64,000 nt of DNA from Hepsetus odoe (GCA_017165825.1 CM029382.1:20483170-20547169); one strand, 5' to 3'. Numbered from the stretch's first letter, positions 24,218 through 37,180 are shown. Program-made: numbers and translations. The notes: generated by a model from the sequence alone, not told the origin.

Positions 24218-25538
24218 CCAGCAAATGAACATTTTTTTTTGCAATTATAAATAAAATACCTTAATAGATGTAAAATATTAGAGTGCACATTTTTGGTGCT
24301 GTTATTGCAGAAATATTTTCTGTAACCTAATGATGCCTACTGCACAAAGGCACGAAGTGTGAAGCAGGTAGCTAAATATAGATTCTTTGTTTTTTCCACA
24401 CTTGTTGGCTCAGCATATTGTATTGCAAGAGAAAGCATTTAAGTTCACATTTTAATACTTTTCCCATGTTTAAAATTAATATTGTTTTGCAGTATCAAAT
24501 GTATTAAATGTATCAAAGTATCAAATGCAAATAGGCAGGCTGTATTTTTACAAATGACAATGTTTCATTATTTAAATTTGCACTTCCTATGTCACGACCA
24601 TTAACAATTGTAAAAAAAAAATAATAAATCAATGCTTTCTGTGCAAAGTGTTTAAACTAATACTAATCAATGCAAAGAGACATCCCTGTCACACATTGAC
24701 CTGGCCAAACTACCTAGCATAAGCTATGTTTGCTGCATCAGTTTATTTTTGTTTTGTTTTTTTTTTTTTTTCATATGTTCTCTCTCCTGTTCACAGACAC
24801 TGTTTTAATCCTCTTCAAATCTGTACTGCTCATACCACCCAATGTCAACAATCTAGTTTAAATGTAGACCTTGCCAAGCTTGGCAAGAAAAAACTGTTTT
24901 TACATTTGTATAATAAATGCATAAAAGTGAGTGAATTGCATACATTCATTCACTGCTATGATGGCCTACAGAAGAGTGGGAAAGGGTGCCTTTATTTGAG
25001 GAAAATACATTAGGCATGATTGCATAATAGTAAAGGTAATGGAAAGAAAAACCCTTTTTCAAAATAATTTCTATATAACTCATAACTCATAATAAGTAAT
25101 ACTTTATTGATTAACAATAATAATGTTTTCAGCAGGCTTCCCTAAATGTAGAAGACAACTCAAAACACCAATAATAATAGGTAGGATGTTTGCTTAAGTC
25201 TTAAAGACTTAAGTCATGGAAGGTATAGATTTTGGCTAAAAACACAATTATTCTTCAGTAAAAGTTCTAACTCTGCATTGTTTTCCAGACATTGTCCAGA
25301 ATGAGGTATTTATTTATAATACTTTTCTTATGTAGTGGTGTGGGTTGAGGGTTCACAGGTTACCAACTGCACATGAATACCAAAAAATAAGTAAATATAT
25401 AAACAGGACATTTGCTAATTAATATTGTAAATAACAAAAATGTAATAAAATAAAAACTTACTAAGAACACGAATATCATCTCTCTCCAAGGAAACTTTTT
25501 TTCAACCTTTGACTTTACTACAAAAATTTAACACAGCA
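24218..25538. other. AT-rich intergenic sequence
   Basis: Long T run at about 24758-24771. No gene or dispersed repeat is recognised. Confidence 0.4.
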
Positions 25539-25542
25539 GGTG

Positions 25543-25606
25543 TTCTTTAAATTGTATGAAACATCCTTGTTCCAAAGAACACCCCTGTTTCATACAATAT
25601 AAAGAA
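25543..25606. repeat. Inverted repeat, 20-bp arms
   Basis: ATTGTATGAAAC at 25551-25562 is the exact reverse complement of 25587-25598. The match extends outward to 20 bp per arm (25543-25562 and 25587-25606) with one mismatch. A second pairing, GGTGTTCTTT (about 25539-25548) with AAAGAACACC (25574-25583), overlaps the first, so two alternative hairpins are possible. Confidence 0.7.
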
Positions 25607-25759
25607 TAGCAGGTAATTGTAATTTTTATTTTCATGTAATGTTTATTTTGTTTATGTATAATTGAGTTAAGTTATTTAGTAATGGCTGGCAGCACTGTAA
25701 TACATTGTCAACCCGATAATCGTCAGATCTATATGAAAACATATATTGCCTATTTCTAC

Positions 25760-28362
25760 TTCTTCTTCTTTCAGATGCCTTCATCTCCATTTCTTCCTGT
25801 CATCTGTATCTTTCTCTTTCAAGCCAACTGACTGCATGTCCTCTCACCACACCCATTAACCTTCTCTTTGGTCTTCCTCTTTTACTGGCAGCTTCACCCT
25901 CAACATCCTTCTCTCAATATAATCCTTGTCTCTCCTCAATACATACACGCCATCTCTTTGTACTCCTGTTTACTTTTTTTATCTCTCTAATGATTCCACT
26001 TCATTGCTAGCCTCTGCTTCTGAACTCCTTCTTTTGTCACACCAAGTATCTTTGAAGTGAAAGGGACTCTTCTTTTTCTCTCGTCTCTCACTCTCTTCTT
26101 CACTTCTCTTCCACACTTGCCGTTACACTGAACTGTTGATTCCAAGTATTTAAACTCCTCCACCATTGTCACCTATACTCCCTGCATCCTAACCACTCCA
26201 TTTTCCTCCCTTTCATTCACACTCATGTATTCTGTCTTTGCCCTACTCACTTTCATTCCTCTACTCTCTAGAGCACATCTCTCCAGGTTCTCCTCAAGCT
26301 GCTCCCAACTCTCACTGCAGATCACAATATCATCAGCAAACATCATCGTCCACGGAGACTCCTGTCTAACCTCGTCTGTTTAACCTGTCCATTAACACTG
26401 CAAACAAGAATGGGCTCAGTGCTGATCCTTGATGTAATCCAACCTCTACCTTAAATGCATCCGTCACTCCCACTGCAGATCTCACCACTGTTACACTGCC
26501 ATCATACATATCCTGAACTACTCTCACATACTTCTCTGTAATACCAGATGTCCTCAAACAAAACCACAACTCCTCTCTGGGCACCCTGTCATATGCTTTC
26601 TCCAAGTCCACAAAGGCACAAAGCAGCTCCTTCTTACCTTCTCTGTACTTCTCCATCAACACCCTCAGAACAAACATTGCATCTGTAGTGCTCTTTCTCA
26701 GCATAAAACCATACTGTTGTTCACTAATCCGCACCTCTTTTCTTAACCTAGCTTCCAATACTCTTTCCCTTAACTTCATGCTGTGGCTGATCAACTTTAT
26801 CCCTCTATAGTTGCTACAGCTCTGTGCATCACCCTTATTCTTGAAAATTGGTATCACTACACTTCGTCTCCACTCCTCAGGCATCCTCTCACTTGCCAAG
26901 ATTGTATTAAACAATCTGGTCAGAAACTCAACTGCCATCTCCCCTAAACACCTCCTTTCCTTCCACTGGTATGTCATTCAGTCCAACAGCCTTTCCATTC
27001 TTCATCCTCTTCATCGCTGCCCTTACTTCCATATTGTTTATTTGCTGCACTTCTTGCTTCACTATCCTCACATCATCCAGTCTTCTCTCTCTCTCATTTT
27101 CTTCATTCATCAGCCCCTCAAAGTATTCATTCCATCTACTCAACACACTCTGTTCACCTGTGAGTACGTTTCCATTTCTATCTTTAATCACCTTGACCTG
27201 CTGCACATCTTTCCCAGATCTGTCTCTGTGTCTAGCCAATCAGTAAAGGTTGTTTTCTCCCTCCTTACTGTCCAACCTCTCATGCAATTCACCAAACACC
27301 TTGTCTTTGGCCTTCGCCAAAAGACACAATCCAGTAGCTGTTCAACACCTCCCAGTACCCATGTTAACACCTGCCTGAATTCCAAGTTGCAGTCCTCCTC
27401 CTTCAGCTTCCACCACTTGATCCTTGACTATACCTTCACTTTCTTCCTCTTCTTGACTTCCAAAGTCATCCTACAGACCACCATCCTAAGCTGTTTAGCT
27501 ACATTCTCCCCTGTCACTACTTTGCAGTCTCCAATTTCTTTCAGACTGACCCTCCTGCAAAGGATATAATCTACCTGTGAGCATCTTCCTTCACTCTTAT
27601 ACGTCACCCTGTGCTCCTCCCTCTTCTTAAAATAAGTATTAACTACTCTCCTTGACATCATATCTACCCATCACCTCCTCATCAGTTCTGTTCCCTTCAT
27701 GAACATGACCTTTAAAATCTGCACCAATCCACCTCTTCACCTCCAAGACACTCTTCACATACGCTTCCTTCAGAATAACACCTACCTCATTCCTCTTTCC
27801 ATCCTCACCAAGGTAGAAACATTTAAGATAATGTCCCTGTAATTCCTAATTACAGGGACATTCCCCCTGGAGCAACTCAGGGTTAAGGGTCTTGCTCAGG
27901 GACCCAGTGGTGGTCAAGTGGTAGGATACTTGCCTATGGCCCTATGTCTCAAGAGGTCCCATGTTCAAATCCCACCTCTAGCACTTATCACCTCCCTACT
28001 CCAATCCACCTGGCCTTACTACCCTGCCATCCAGTCTCTTGCATTCACAAATTATCAACCTTTTCTTCTCTCCATCATTTCAGTTAATTCTCTCCCTTTA
28101 CCAACATTCAAATTTACTCACTTCCACTCTTCTGCTCTTCCTTCTGTCCTCCTGCATCCGGACATGCCTTCCTCCTCTTTTTTCTTCTGTTTTGGCCAAC
28201 AGTAGCCCAATTTTTCAACCGACACCCTGTAGGCTAATAGCATGGGTGGCGATTGTTGTTATTATTGTTTCACTGTCCGCATATTTTTAACCCTTCCCAT
28301 TTACTGGGCTTGGGACCAGCAAGAAGAAATACACTGGATGTACATACCTATTGGCTGGGTTA
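25760..28362 (-). mobile_element. RTE LINE copy with large deletions and a SINE insertion
   Basis: It reaches from the decayed 3' end (near TTCTTCTTTCAGATGCC) to the typical 5' end (TTGGCTGGGTTA at the right). Minus-strand frames give RT segments at 26366-26977 (YNRGI-like block, AFVDLEKAYDRVPREELW, GLHQGSALSPFLFA) and 26928-27239, and endonuclease segments at 27428-27661 (HRVTYKSEGRCSQVDYIL). The RT frame is cut before FADD, and several parts of the linker are missing. It is clearly older than copies 1 and 2. Confidence 0.82.
27838..27987. mobile_element. Family 1 SINE with inverted 5' part, inside the LINE
   Basis: 27838-27911 is the 3' body of the SINE on the minus strand (antisense of GGACCCAGTGG back to CAGGGACATT). 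27905-27987 is the 5' head on the plus strand (GTGGTAGGATACTTGCCTAT to CAAATCCCACCTCTAGCAC). The two parts meet at a shared AGTGGTGGT. The left edge also contains a perfect 15-bp palindrome (arms AATGTCCCTGTAATT, loop CCT). Confidence 0.7.
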
Positions 28363-29382
28363 TGTTGTTACTTATTACCCTTGCTCAGCTAAATCTGCAC
28401 ATGAACCTATTCTAAGTCTTCAGGTCAGCCCTCACTCCATGGGCACAACAAGACATTGTGTTTTCTTTTGGAGTCTTCACATTTTAATTGATTGTTGATT
28501 GCCATAGTTTGCAGCTTCAAGTGTAATTATTTTCCTGCAATTGATCATGAGACAAATTTCATACAAGATCAAATATTAATGTCTACAAATCCTTTAAATG
28601 ATTTTAAGGTTTTGTATCTCAATCATTATCATGTCAGTTGCTGCTATCTGACATGGTTTCTTCAATATGTCTTCATCTCTAATCCTGCTCTGGGGGGAAA
28701 AAAAAAGTCTGCCACCTTCGCTGATGTTCCAGACTATCAATGTTTGCCAAAGAAGGTTGGAAACTAAGAATACATGGAAATGTGGTAAACAGATGTTTAA
28801 ACTTAAATGCATATTTTGCACTCCACTTGTATTTTAATTTGAAAAAAAAACATTTGCATAGGTTTATGTACTAAAACAGTCATCCTTGATTTTCATATGA
28901 CCAACCTCTCTTTGTATATTAGAGAGACAATTTTTGTTACAGCCTATCAGACTGGTATATGTTAACTTCTTTTTTTAATATCTCTTTGTTAATTATTTAC
29001 ACAGTATTTACCTCATTTGAAAAATATTCTGTAATGAAATGCTCCTTTTATATTTAACATAAATGGGTTGGGCGTAAATGCTATAAACTGAATAGGGAGC
29101 TAAATGTAATGTACTGATTTCATGTATAAATGTGAAATGAAAATTCCATATGTAACTTAATGGAGCAAATAGACTGGGAAGGAAATTATACATTTTAGAA
29201 CTGTAAGGGCTATATTAAAACTATTTCATATAAAAAGTATGAAATAGTTTAACTTTCAAGTGGAGAAAAACTTGCGTGTGTTATATAGGTCCTTTAAATG
29301 CAGATACAATATTTTTAATGGGTTATTAACACTGCTTTACACGTGCACAACCATTTTTCAAAATGATTAACCAAAGAAATAC
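28363..29382. other. AT-rich intergenic sequence
   Basis: Some A runs (28698, 28842). No gene or recognised repeat. Confidence 0.4.
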
Positions 29383-32300
29383 ATACTGAAAGGTTCTGCT
29401 TCTTCTTTTTCTTTCGGCTGCTCCCGTTTAGGGGTCGCCACAGCAGATCAACTGTCTCCATTTCTTCCTGTCTTTTGCATCTTCCTGCTTCAAACCGACC
29501 ACCTGCATGTCCTCTCTCACCACATCCATAAACCTCCTCTTTGGTCTTCCTCTTCTCCTCTTTCCTGGCAGCTCCATCTTCAACATCCTCCTTCCAATAT
29601 ATTCCTCATCTCTTCTCTGGACATGTCCAAACCAACGCAACCTTGCTTCTCTAACTTTGTCTCCAAGACGTCTAACCTGAGCTGTCCCTCTAATATACTC
29701 ATTTCTAATCCTGTCCATCCTCGTCACACCCAATGAAAATCTCAGCATCTTTAACTCGGACACCTCCAGCTCTGCCTCCTGCCTTTTCATCAGTGCCACT
29801 GTCTCCAACCCATGCAACATAGCTGGTCTCACTACTGTCCTGTAAACCTTCCCTTTTACTCTAGCTGGTACGCGTCTGTCACAAATCACTCCAGCCACTC
29901 TTCTCCACCCATTCCAACCAGCCTGCACTCTCTTCTTCACCTCTCTTCCACACTCGCCATTACTCTGAACTGTTGATCCCAACTCCTCTAGCTTTGTCAC
30001 CTCCACTCCCTGCATCCTAACCACGCCACTTTCCTCCCTTTCATTCACACTCATGTATTCTGTCTTTGCCCTACTCACTTTCATTCCTCTCCTCTCAAGA
30101 GCATATCTCCATTTCTCCAGGTTCTCCTCAAGCCGCTCCCTACTCTCACTACAGATCACAATATCATCAGCAAACATCATCGTCCACGGAGCCTCCTGTC
30201 TAACCTCGTCCGTCAACCTGTCCATTACTATTGCAAACAAGAATGGGCTCAGTGCTGATCCTTGATGTAATCCAACCTCTACCTTAAATGCATCCGTCAC
30301 TCCCACTGTAGATCTCACCACTGTTACACTGCCATCATACATATCCTGAACTACTCTCACATACTTCTCTGTAACACCAGACTTCCTCATACAAAACCAC
30401 AACTCCTCTCTAGACACCCTGTCATATGCTTTCTCCAAATCCACAAAGGCACAATGCAGCTCCTTCTGACCTTCTCTGTACTTCTCCATCAACACCCTCA
30501 GAGCAAACATTGCATCTGTGGTGCACTTTCTCGGCATAAAACCATACTGCTGTTCACTGATCCTCACCTCTTTTCTTAACCAAGCTTCCACTACTCTTTC
30601 CCATAACTTCATGGTGTGGCTGATCAACTTTATCCCTCTATAGTTACTACAGCTCTGTGCATCACCCTTATTCTTGAAGATCGGTACCAGTACACTTCGT
30701 CTCCACTCCTCAGGCATCTTCTCACTTGCCAAGATTGTGTTAAACAATCTGGTCAGAAACTCAACTGCCATCTCCCCTAAACATCTCCATGCTTCCACTG
30801 GTATGTCATCCGGTCCAACAGCCTTTCCATTCTTCATCCTCTTCATCGCTGCCCTTACTTCCATCTTGTTTATTTGCTGCACTTCCTGGTTAACTCTTCT
30901 CACATCATCCAGTCTTCTCTCTCTCTCATTTTCTTCATTCATCAGCTCCTCAAAGTATTCCTTCCATCTGCTCAACACGCTCTGTTCACCTGTGAGTACG
31001 TTACCATTTCTATCTTTAATCGCCCTGACCTGTAGCACATCTTTCCCAGATCTGTCTCTCTGTCTAGCCAATCGGTAAAGGTCCTTTTCTCCCTCTTTAC
31101 TGTCCAACCTCTCATACAATTCACCAAACACCTTATCTTTGGCCTTCACCACTGCTTTCTTCACCCTGCGGTTCATCTCCTTGTACACCTGTCTACTTTC
31201 TTCATCTCTCTGACTGTCCCATGTCTTCTTTGCCTCCCTCTTCTTTTGAATACACTCCTGGACTTCTTGGTTCCACCACCAGGTTTCCTTATCCTCTTTC
31301 TTCCTTCCAGATGTCACACCAAGTACATTTCTAGCCGTCTGCCTTATCAGTTCTGCAGTAGTTTCCCAGCAATCTGGTAGCTCTTCAACACCTCCCAGTG
31401 CCCGTGTTAACTCCTGCCTGAATTTCACCTTGCAGTCCTCCTCCTTCAGCTTCCACCACTTGATCCTCGACTCTGCCCTCACTTTCCTCCTCTTCTTGAC
31501 CTCCAAGGTCATCCTACAGACCACCATCCTATGCTGTTTAGCTACACTCTCCCCTGTCACTACTTTGCAGTCTCTGATCTCTTTCAAACTGACCCTCCTG
31601 CAAAGAATATAATCCACCTGTGAGCATCTTCCTCCACTCTTATACGTCACCCTGTGCTCCTCCCTCATCTTAAAATAAGTATTAACTACAGCCATTTCCA
31701 TCCTTTTTGCAAAATCTACAACCATCTGACCTTCAGCATTCCTCTCCTTGACACCATGCCTACCCATCACCTCCTCATCACCTCTGTTCCCTTCACCAAC
31801 ATGACCATTAAAATCTGCACCAATCATCACTCTCTCTCCCCTGGGTACACTCTCTATCACTTCATCTAACTCACTCCAGAATTTTTCCTTCTCTTTCATC
31901 TTACAACCAACTTGTGGAGCATAAGCACTAACAACATTCATTATCACACCTTCAACTTCCAGCTTCAAACTCATCACCCTCCCTGACACCCTCTTCACTT
32001 CCAAAACACTCTCCACATGCTCTTCCTTCAGGATAACACCTACTCCATTCCTCCTTCTATCCACACCATGGTAGAACAGTTTATACCCCCTCCAATACAC
32101 CTGGCCTTACTACCCTTCCATCTAGTCTCTTGCACACACAAAATGTCAACCTTCCTTCTCTCCATCATATCAGCTAATTCTCTACCTTTACCAGTCATGC
32201 TGCCAACATTCAAAGTCCCTACCCTCACTTCCACTCTCCTCTCCTTCTTTCTCTCCTTCTCCCTCTGGACATGCCTTCCTCCTCTTCTTCTTCTTCTTTG

Positions 32301-32546
32301 GCCAACAGTAGTCCAATTTCCACCAGCACCCTGTAGGCTAACAGCACTGATGGCGGTCGTTGTTAACCCGGGCCTCGACCGATCCGGTATGGAATTCTGT
32401 ATCATTGTCCGCATATTGACTTGGCAAAGTTTTACACCGGATGCCCTTCCTGACGTAACCCACCCCATTTACCCGGGCTTGGGACCGGCACGAAGAAATA
32501 CACTGGCTTGTGCATCCCTAGTGGCTGGGTTATACTGAAAGGTTCT
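29383..32546 (-). mobile_element. Full-length RTE-clade LINE, copy 2, with perfect 15-bp TSD
   Basis: ATACTGAAAGGTTCT at 29383-29397 is repeated exactly at 32532-32546. The element body (about 29398-32531) has the same 3' and 5' ends as copy 1 and differs from it by only a few bases per 60. The perfect duplication and near-intact coding capacity indicate a recent insertion. Confidence 0.92.
29428..32468 (-). pseudogene. RTE LINE endonuclease / reverse transcriptase, single-base frameshift
   Basis: The N-terminal frame (32468-32040) and the 890-residue main frame (32100-29428) are offset by one missing C. Copy 1 has six C at this point (12545-12551 region) where copy 2 has five (32085-32091 region). 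The main frame holds endonuclease motifs (GADFNGHVGEG, SQVDYIL), the RT palm (AFVDLEKAYDRV, GLHQGSALSPFLFA, FADDIVICSES) and the C-terminal LRWFGHVQRRDE to LICCGDP. A small in-frame deletion shortens VEEFKYLGSTVQ to LEELGSTVQ. The 17-nt segment lost in copy 1 is present here. Confidence 0.88.
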
Positions 32547-33837
32547 TCAAGGACCATAAATACTTCTATGGCATTACTCTAAAATAACTAAAAGGATAAT
32601 TTTCTTTGATGTATTTATTAAAAGGTGCTACCTGTTTTAGGCCCTTCCACCTCTGTTATTATTTATCCTCTTATACTGCATGTAATGGAGGGAAGAGTAT
32701 CTAACATTCAAGATCCCTCCATTCAAAGACAGATCCCCTTTTATTTGTTTTATGGCATTTCCTAATGTGTGTTAATTCATGAGAGGCATTGAGTGCTTAG
32801 GCTTATTGATAGGTTTCCAGTTTTATTTGCCACACTCTGCTGCTAACTATTCATTCTATGCTGCTACTTTTTGGAATACTGCCATAAGACCAAATTGGTG
32901 TTATATTGGTGTTTTAATATGTGTCAGTTCACACATTGGTTCATTTTCCTAGACACTGCAGAGTTCTTAAAGGTTTTAAAGAGCAGATTTAAGATTGGCT
33001 TCACTTCTCACAAATCAAATCCTCATGCTTTGTAAGAGAACAGCAAAAGTGCTCTCAGATCACTCTCGAATAGCACCTTATAAATAGATGTGATACTTCC
33101 ACCCTATGCTTGTTTTCTTTTTAATGGGATTACGAGCGCCTTTTCTACACCATAAACAATCTCTATCATTCAGGGTGAAAATGTGACCCAAATCCCCCAG
33201 TTCTACAAAGACTTTCCCAGAGAACAAAAAAGAAACTCTGATGTTTTTCTGATGTTTGTGATTAAGCTTCTTGGTTTAATTCACATGCCATATCTGATCA
33301 GATACAGTGTAACTGACATTGCTTCATAAATAAAAGCTTCATAAAAAATCAGTTCATCAGTTCACAGACAGAGGGGATTTACATGCAGCATCTTTGAGAA
33401 CCTTCTCAAATGAAAGCAAAAAGAATAATCTTAGACCAATCCATCTCTTAGGTAAGAGGTATCATGGCTTATTTTTATGGTGCCTACCCAAGATGACTAT
33501 TTTTCTAAGGATTTGCTTTTTTAGTTATTCAAAAGGCTGTTGGACTGTCAAAGCTTCTTTTCCAAGGACACATGTAGCACATCGACACAAAAAATAAAAT
33601 TTTTAGCTTTACTGTGCAAGTAAAAAAAATGCAGATGTAGCAAACTAAATTAAAAAATAGTAATATTTTATTCTTGTCATTTTTATTAAAAATTTAGTAG
33701 TTGTTTTGCTCTTTATATACAGATGGACTTGTATGCTTTCTAGTCAAAAGTAGTTCAAGTCCAAAGACCTAAAACAATATGCTTTTCTGGAAAGTCAGGA
33801 TTAGAGCAGCATTTGTCATACTTAGGGTACCTTCTTT
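32547..33837. other. AT-rich intergenic sequence
   Basis: No gene or recognised repeat is seen. Confidence 0.4.
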
Positions 33838-33935
33838 TTTGCTGCTCAGGCATGGTGTCACAGTCCACTTCCTTCTCTCCTGCCTCTGGATGTGATTTCC
33901 TCTTCTTCTCCTTTGTCCAACAGTAGACCAATTAT
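33838..33935 (-). mobile_element. Fragment of the RTE LINE 5' region
   Basis: CTCTCCTGCCTCTGGATGTG followed by CCAACAGTAGACCAATT matches the start of the LINE reading frame region in copies 1 and 2, with gaps. Confidence 0.45.
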
Positions 33936-34296
33936 TTGTAGAACGCTTATGTGAAGGTTCTTCACACCTTTATAGGTTCCTCAGCATTACACATCTCTTT
34001 TTCATCTCTCAGACATGGGTCTTTCGGAACCAAAAGTTCTTTTGTGTAAGATGACTTACCTATTTGCAAACTGAAATAAGTGTGCAGTGATATAGTCATC
34101 CAGATTATTCAGATTATTCAGATTACTGATAGCCCATACGTGCATAATTCATGACACGATTTTTGATGCTTGACTGTACTAGTTCTACTAGTATATTTAT
34201 GAAAATTTGTTTTGAATTATTTATTTTTCCATGAGGGATTTTTCTTCAAACATAGGTAAAACTTCTAATCAAAAAGGCTTTTAGAGCCCCCCCTCT

Positions 34297-34320
34297 TGAC
34301 ACACACACACCCACACACAC
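34297..34320. repeat. Short CA repeat
   Basis: Two short (CA)n blocks separated by CCC. Confidence 0.7.
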
Positions 34321-34435
34321 AGTTATGTTATTTATGTGTGATTTTACTACTATTCTTTACAGTTGTTTTTTTATACATTAGCAAGGATGTAAGTTGGTGT
34401 TACATGTGTAAGGTGTGTGCAATATATGACGTTAT

Positions 34436-34473
34436 GATGAATACACTGGCTTGTGCATCCCTAGTGGCTGGTT
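34436..34473 (-). mobile_element. 5'-terminal 38 bp of the RTE LINE
   Basis: ATACACTGGCTTGTGCATCC and the following TAGTGGCTGG match the outer 5' end of copies 1 and 2. The rest of the element is absent. Confidence 0.6.
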
Positions 34474-35919
34474 TGCCACTGTGTCACCTGGCATATGCTT
34501 AAATATGCACTCTTGCCAGCTCCCAGCTATGAATATCAAAAGGCACCATTGGGATTTCAACAGGGGTCCCAGCAGTACAGCGAAGTTTTGCACAGTGAAA
34601 GCATTACATTAATACTGAATGAACTTGTAAGCTGCTTTAAAATTCTATGATAAGAAGGAAAATACAAATAATCTGTGAATAGTCATAGCAGCAAAGAACA
34701 ACCTTGGCAATCTGATTTTAAAAATAATTCCTGGAAATGACATGTGTAATCAATGATTTTCCAAAAAGTAAAGTAAAACTCTAAGAAAGTAGAAATCAGG
34801 GTATGCAATAAACATCAGTAAACCCAGGATTGGGATAATATGAAGTTCTAAAGAGTTTCTTAGAAAAAATGCCTAAATGCATTGAGTTATCAGTTATCAC
34901 AAACAAATAATACCATACGTGGACATTCACATAGATCTTTGCTTAAATAGTGCAAGCAAAATAGGTTGAATGTTGCTGGCTATCAGTACTTCTAACATAT
35001 ATAAAGCTGGGAAAAGCCATAGAAACCAGAGCATGTACAGGGTGTGCTGGAATGTGAGAAGAGGTTTAAAAATGACTTTGTATCAATACAGTAAAAAATG
35101 CAGTGTTGTGTCACCAGAATTCAGTACTTCCAAAACTGTAAAGGCAGATACTCATATAAACGTTTAAATTCCCATGCTTACAAATACAATGTGAACAGTG
35201 ACATCCTACATAGTGAACATATACACACCAGGAGCAGGAGAGGAGTGAATGGGCTGCATACCTACACCAAGGGGCTGTTAAGAAAGTTGGAAGTCGGCAA
35301 AGGAATGTGTTGTTTATCCCCCTTGCTCACAATTTTCCTGTCTATCCAGCTAATGAAACCAGCAATCCTTCTTCACTTACCATTAGGCCATGGCTGTTGT
35401 GAAATAAGCTGTTGTGAATACATGTTCTTAGTTTTTTCTCAAAGAGGTCACTGTAATGACACTTATAATATTTTGGTGATAAATTAAAGCTAATCTGTAA
35501 AAATATGTTTGTCTTAATTATTCACCTTTAAGAAAAAGCAGGCAGTTAATAAATCTGCCTATAGAGTTTACAGCAGTTTTAACCATCACCCCAAGATCAT
35601 AATAAAGAATGCATATGTGACGGGGTGATCAGGGAGATCACGCAGCTAAATGACAATGTCACCTAGGGAATTTCATCCCAAGAATTATTACTCCCTTATA
35701 AGTTTAAGGACACACATAGCCATAAGGAAGCTTTAAGGAAGCTAGAGAAATGTTTCAGGAAATAAGATAATTTATTAAGAACATTAACCAAGTACAGAAA
35801 TCCAGCAGCAACTGTTGACCACCAGCTGACATATTAATCCCATCCAAATAAGAGGCCAGAGCTCCAGGGCTACTTTTTCTCAACCATAAGTACATTTAAG
35901 ATGGAGTCCACTGCATGTG

Positions 35920-35921
<2 letters not shown>
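34474..35921. other. Intergenic sequence
   Basis: No gene is recognised. The open frame at 35098-35487 has no motif. Confidence 0.4.

Positions 35922-35996
<75 letters not shown>
35922..35996. repeat. (CA)n microsatellite
   Basis: About 36 uninterrupted CA units. Open frames through it are artefacts. Confidence 0.95.
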
Positions 35997-35998
<2 letters not shown>

Positions 35999-36099
35999 CA
36001 AGAAAGATAACCCCACCCAGGTCAGGTCAAGCCTACCGTACTCCCCATCTAAAATACAAAGAAAAATAATTGTCATCAACAATTGTCACGGCGACTGCT

Positions 36100-36371
36100 A
36101 ATAGAATAGAATAGAATAGAATAATAATTTTTTATCCCATGAATGAGAAATTTGGGTGTTCTTTAACAAGAAAGAACAAGAAAGAAAGAATATATAAAAC
36201 ACAAGGAAAGATATCCATATACATATACAGAGCTATATATATATATACATATACATATTTACTGGACAATTAGCAAGAAAGAAAGGATATAAAAACAGGA
36301 AAGATAACCTTATACACAGAGAGCATATAATAATAATAATAATAACAACAATAAAATAATAATAACGATAA

Positions 36372-36408
<37 letters not shown>

Positions 36409-36539
36409 GCCGTAGTGAAAAATACTAGTAAATAATATTTAATCATACATAAATAAATAAAAAATAAATACATGTAGATAAAATGCAATGATATTATTAT
36501 TAATAATAACAATAATAAGTGAGTAATAAAAAATAAGTA
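36100..36539. repeat. AATAG, TA and TAA simple repeats at the L2 3' side
   Basis: (AATAG)n at 36102-36123, TA-rich blocks near 36230-36250, and (TAA)n at about 36328-36410. The AATAG run and following TCCCATGAATGAGAAATTTG may be the 3' terminus of the L2 copy. Confidence 0.6.
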
Positions 36540-37180
36540 ATTCTAGGTTGATTTGTGGAGTCTGATAGCTGCTCAGTGCTCGTACAGTCTCATGCAGGGG
36601 GTGGGAGGTGTTGTCCATGATGGAAGTTAGCTTGGATAACATCCTCTCTTCCCCTACCTGCTCGATAGATTTCAGTGGACAGTCTAGGACAGAGCTGGCT
36701 CTTTTGACCAGTTTATTTAGTTTCCCCCTGTCCCTCCCTGCGATTCTACCACACCAGCAGACCACAGCATAAAAAACAGCAGACGCTACCACAGTGTCAT
36801 AGAATAATCTCAAAAGATTTCTGTTCACCCCAAAGGACCTCAGCCACCTTAGCAAGTGAAGACGACTTAGGCCCTTTTTTGTATAGAGCATTAGTGTTTG
36901 TAGACCAGTCCAGTTTATTGTTGATATGGACACCCAGTTATTTGTACTCCTCCACTGTTTCAATACACAAACCCTGGATGTTCACCGATGTAATGGGGGT
37001 TGGCTTCTTGCGGAAGTCAATAATCAGCTCCTTCGTCTTGCTGGCATTAATACGCAGATGGTTTTGTTCACACCACCTGATGAAGTCACTGATGACCCCC
37101 CTGTATTCCCGCTCATTCCCCTCCGACACCCAAATGCCACAACATACAAACATACATACAACAAAGAGCAAAGAATACAA
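36540..37180 (-). pseudogene. 5'-truncated L2-clade LINE, RT C-terminal region
   Basis: Minus-strand frames encode the region after the RT palm. 37180-36938 gives SDFIRWCEQNHLRINASKTKELIIDF and ITSVNIQGLCIETVEEYK. 36963-36439 gives INWTGLQTLMLYTKKGLSRLHLLRWLRSFGV, then LNKLVKRASSVLDCPLKSIE and LTSIMDNTSHPLHETV. These are characteristic of L2 elements of fish. The two frames are offset by a frameshift near 36950, and the catalytic centre is missing. Confidence 0.78.

Noticed and set aside
26811..27569. A 252-codon plus-strand open frame
   Set aside because: It is the antisense of the RTE LINE RT region. The same kind of shadow frame appears over the other LINE copies.
35622..35870. A possible LTR start (TGTGACGGGGTGATCAGG), with a similar GTAACGGGGTGAT at 43283
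   Set aside because: Only the first dozen bases agree and no matching end, TSD or interior was found.
35870..36101. Open frames over the CA microsatellite
   Set aside because: Low-complexity translation of a simple repeat.
36102..36128. CRISPR-like regular repeats
   Set aside because: The AATAG units are a plain simple repeat without spacers; no CRISPR array is present in this eukaryotic sequence.
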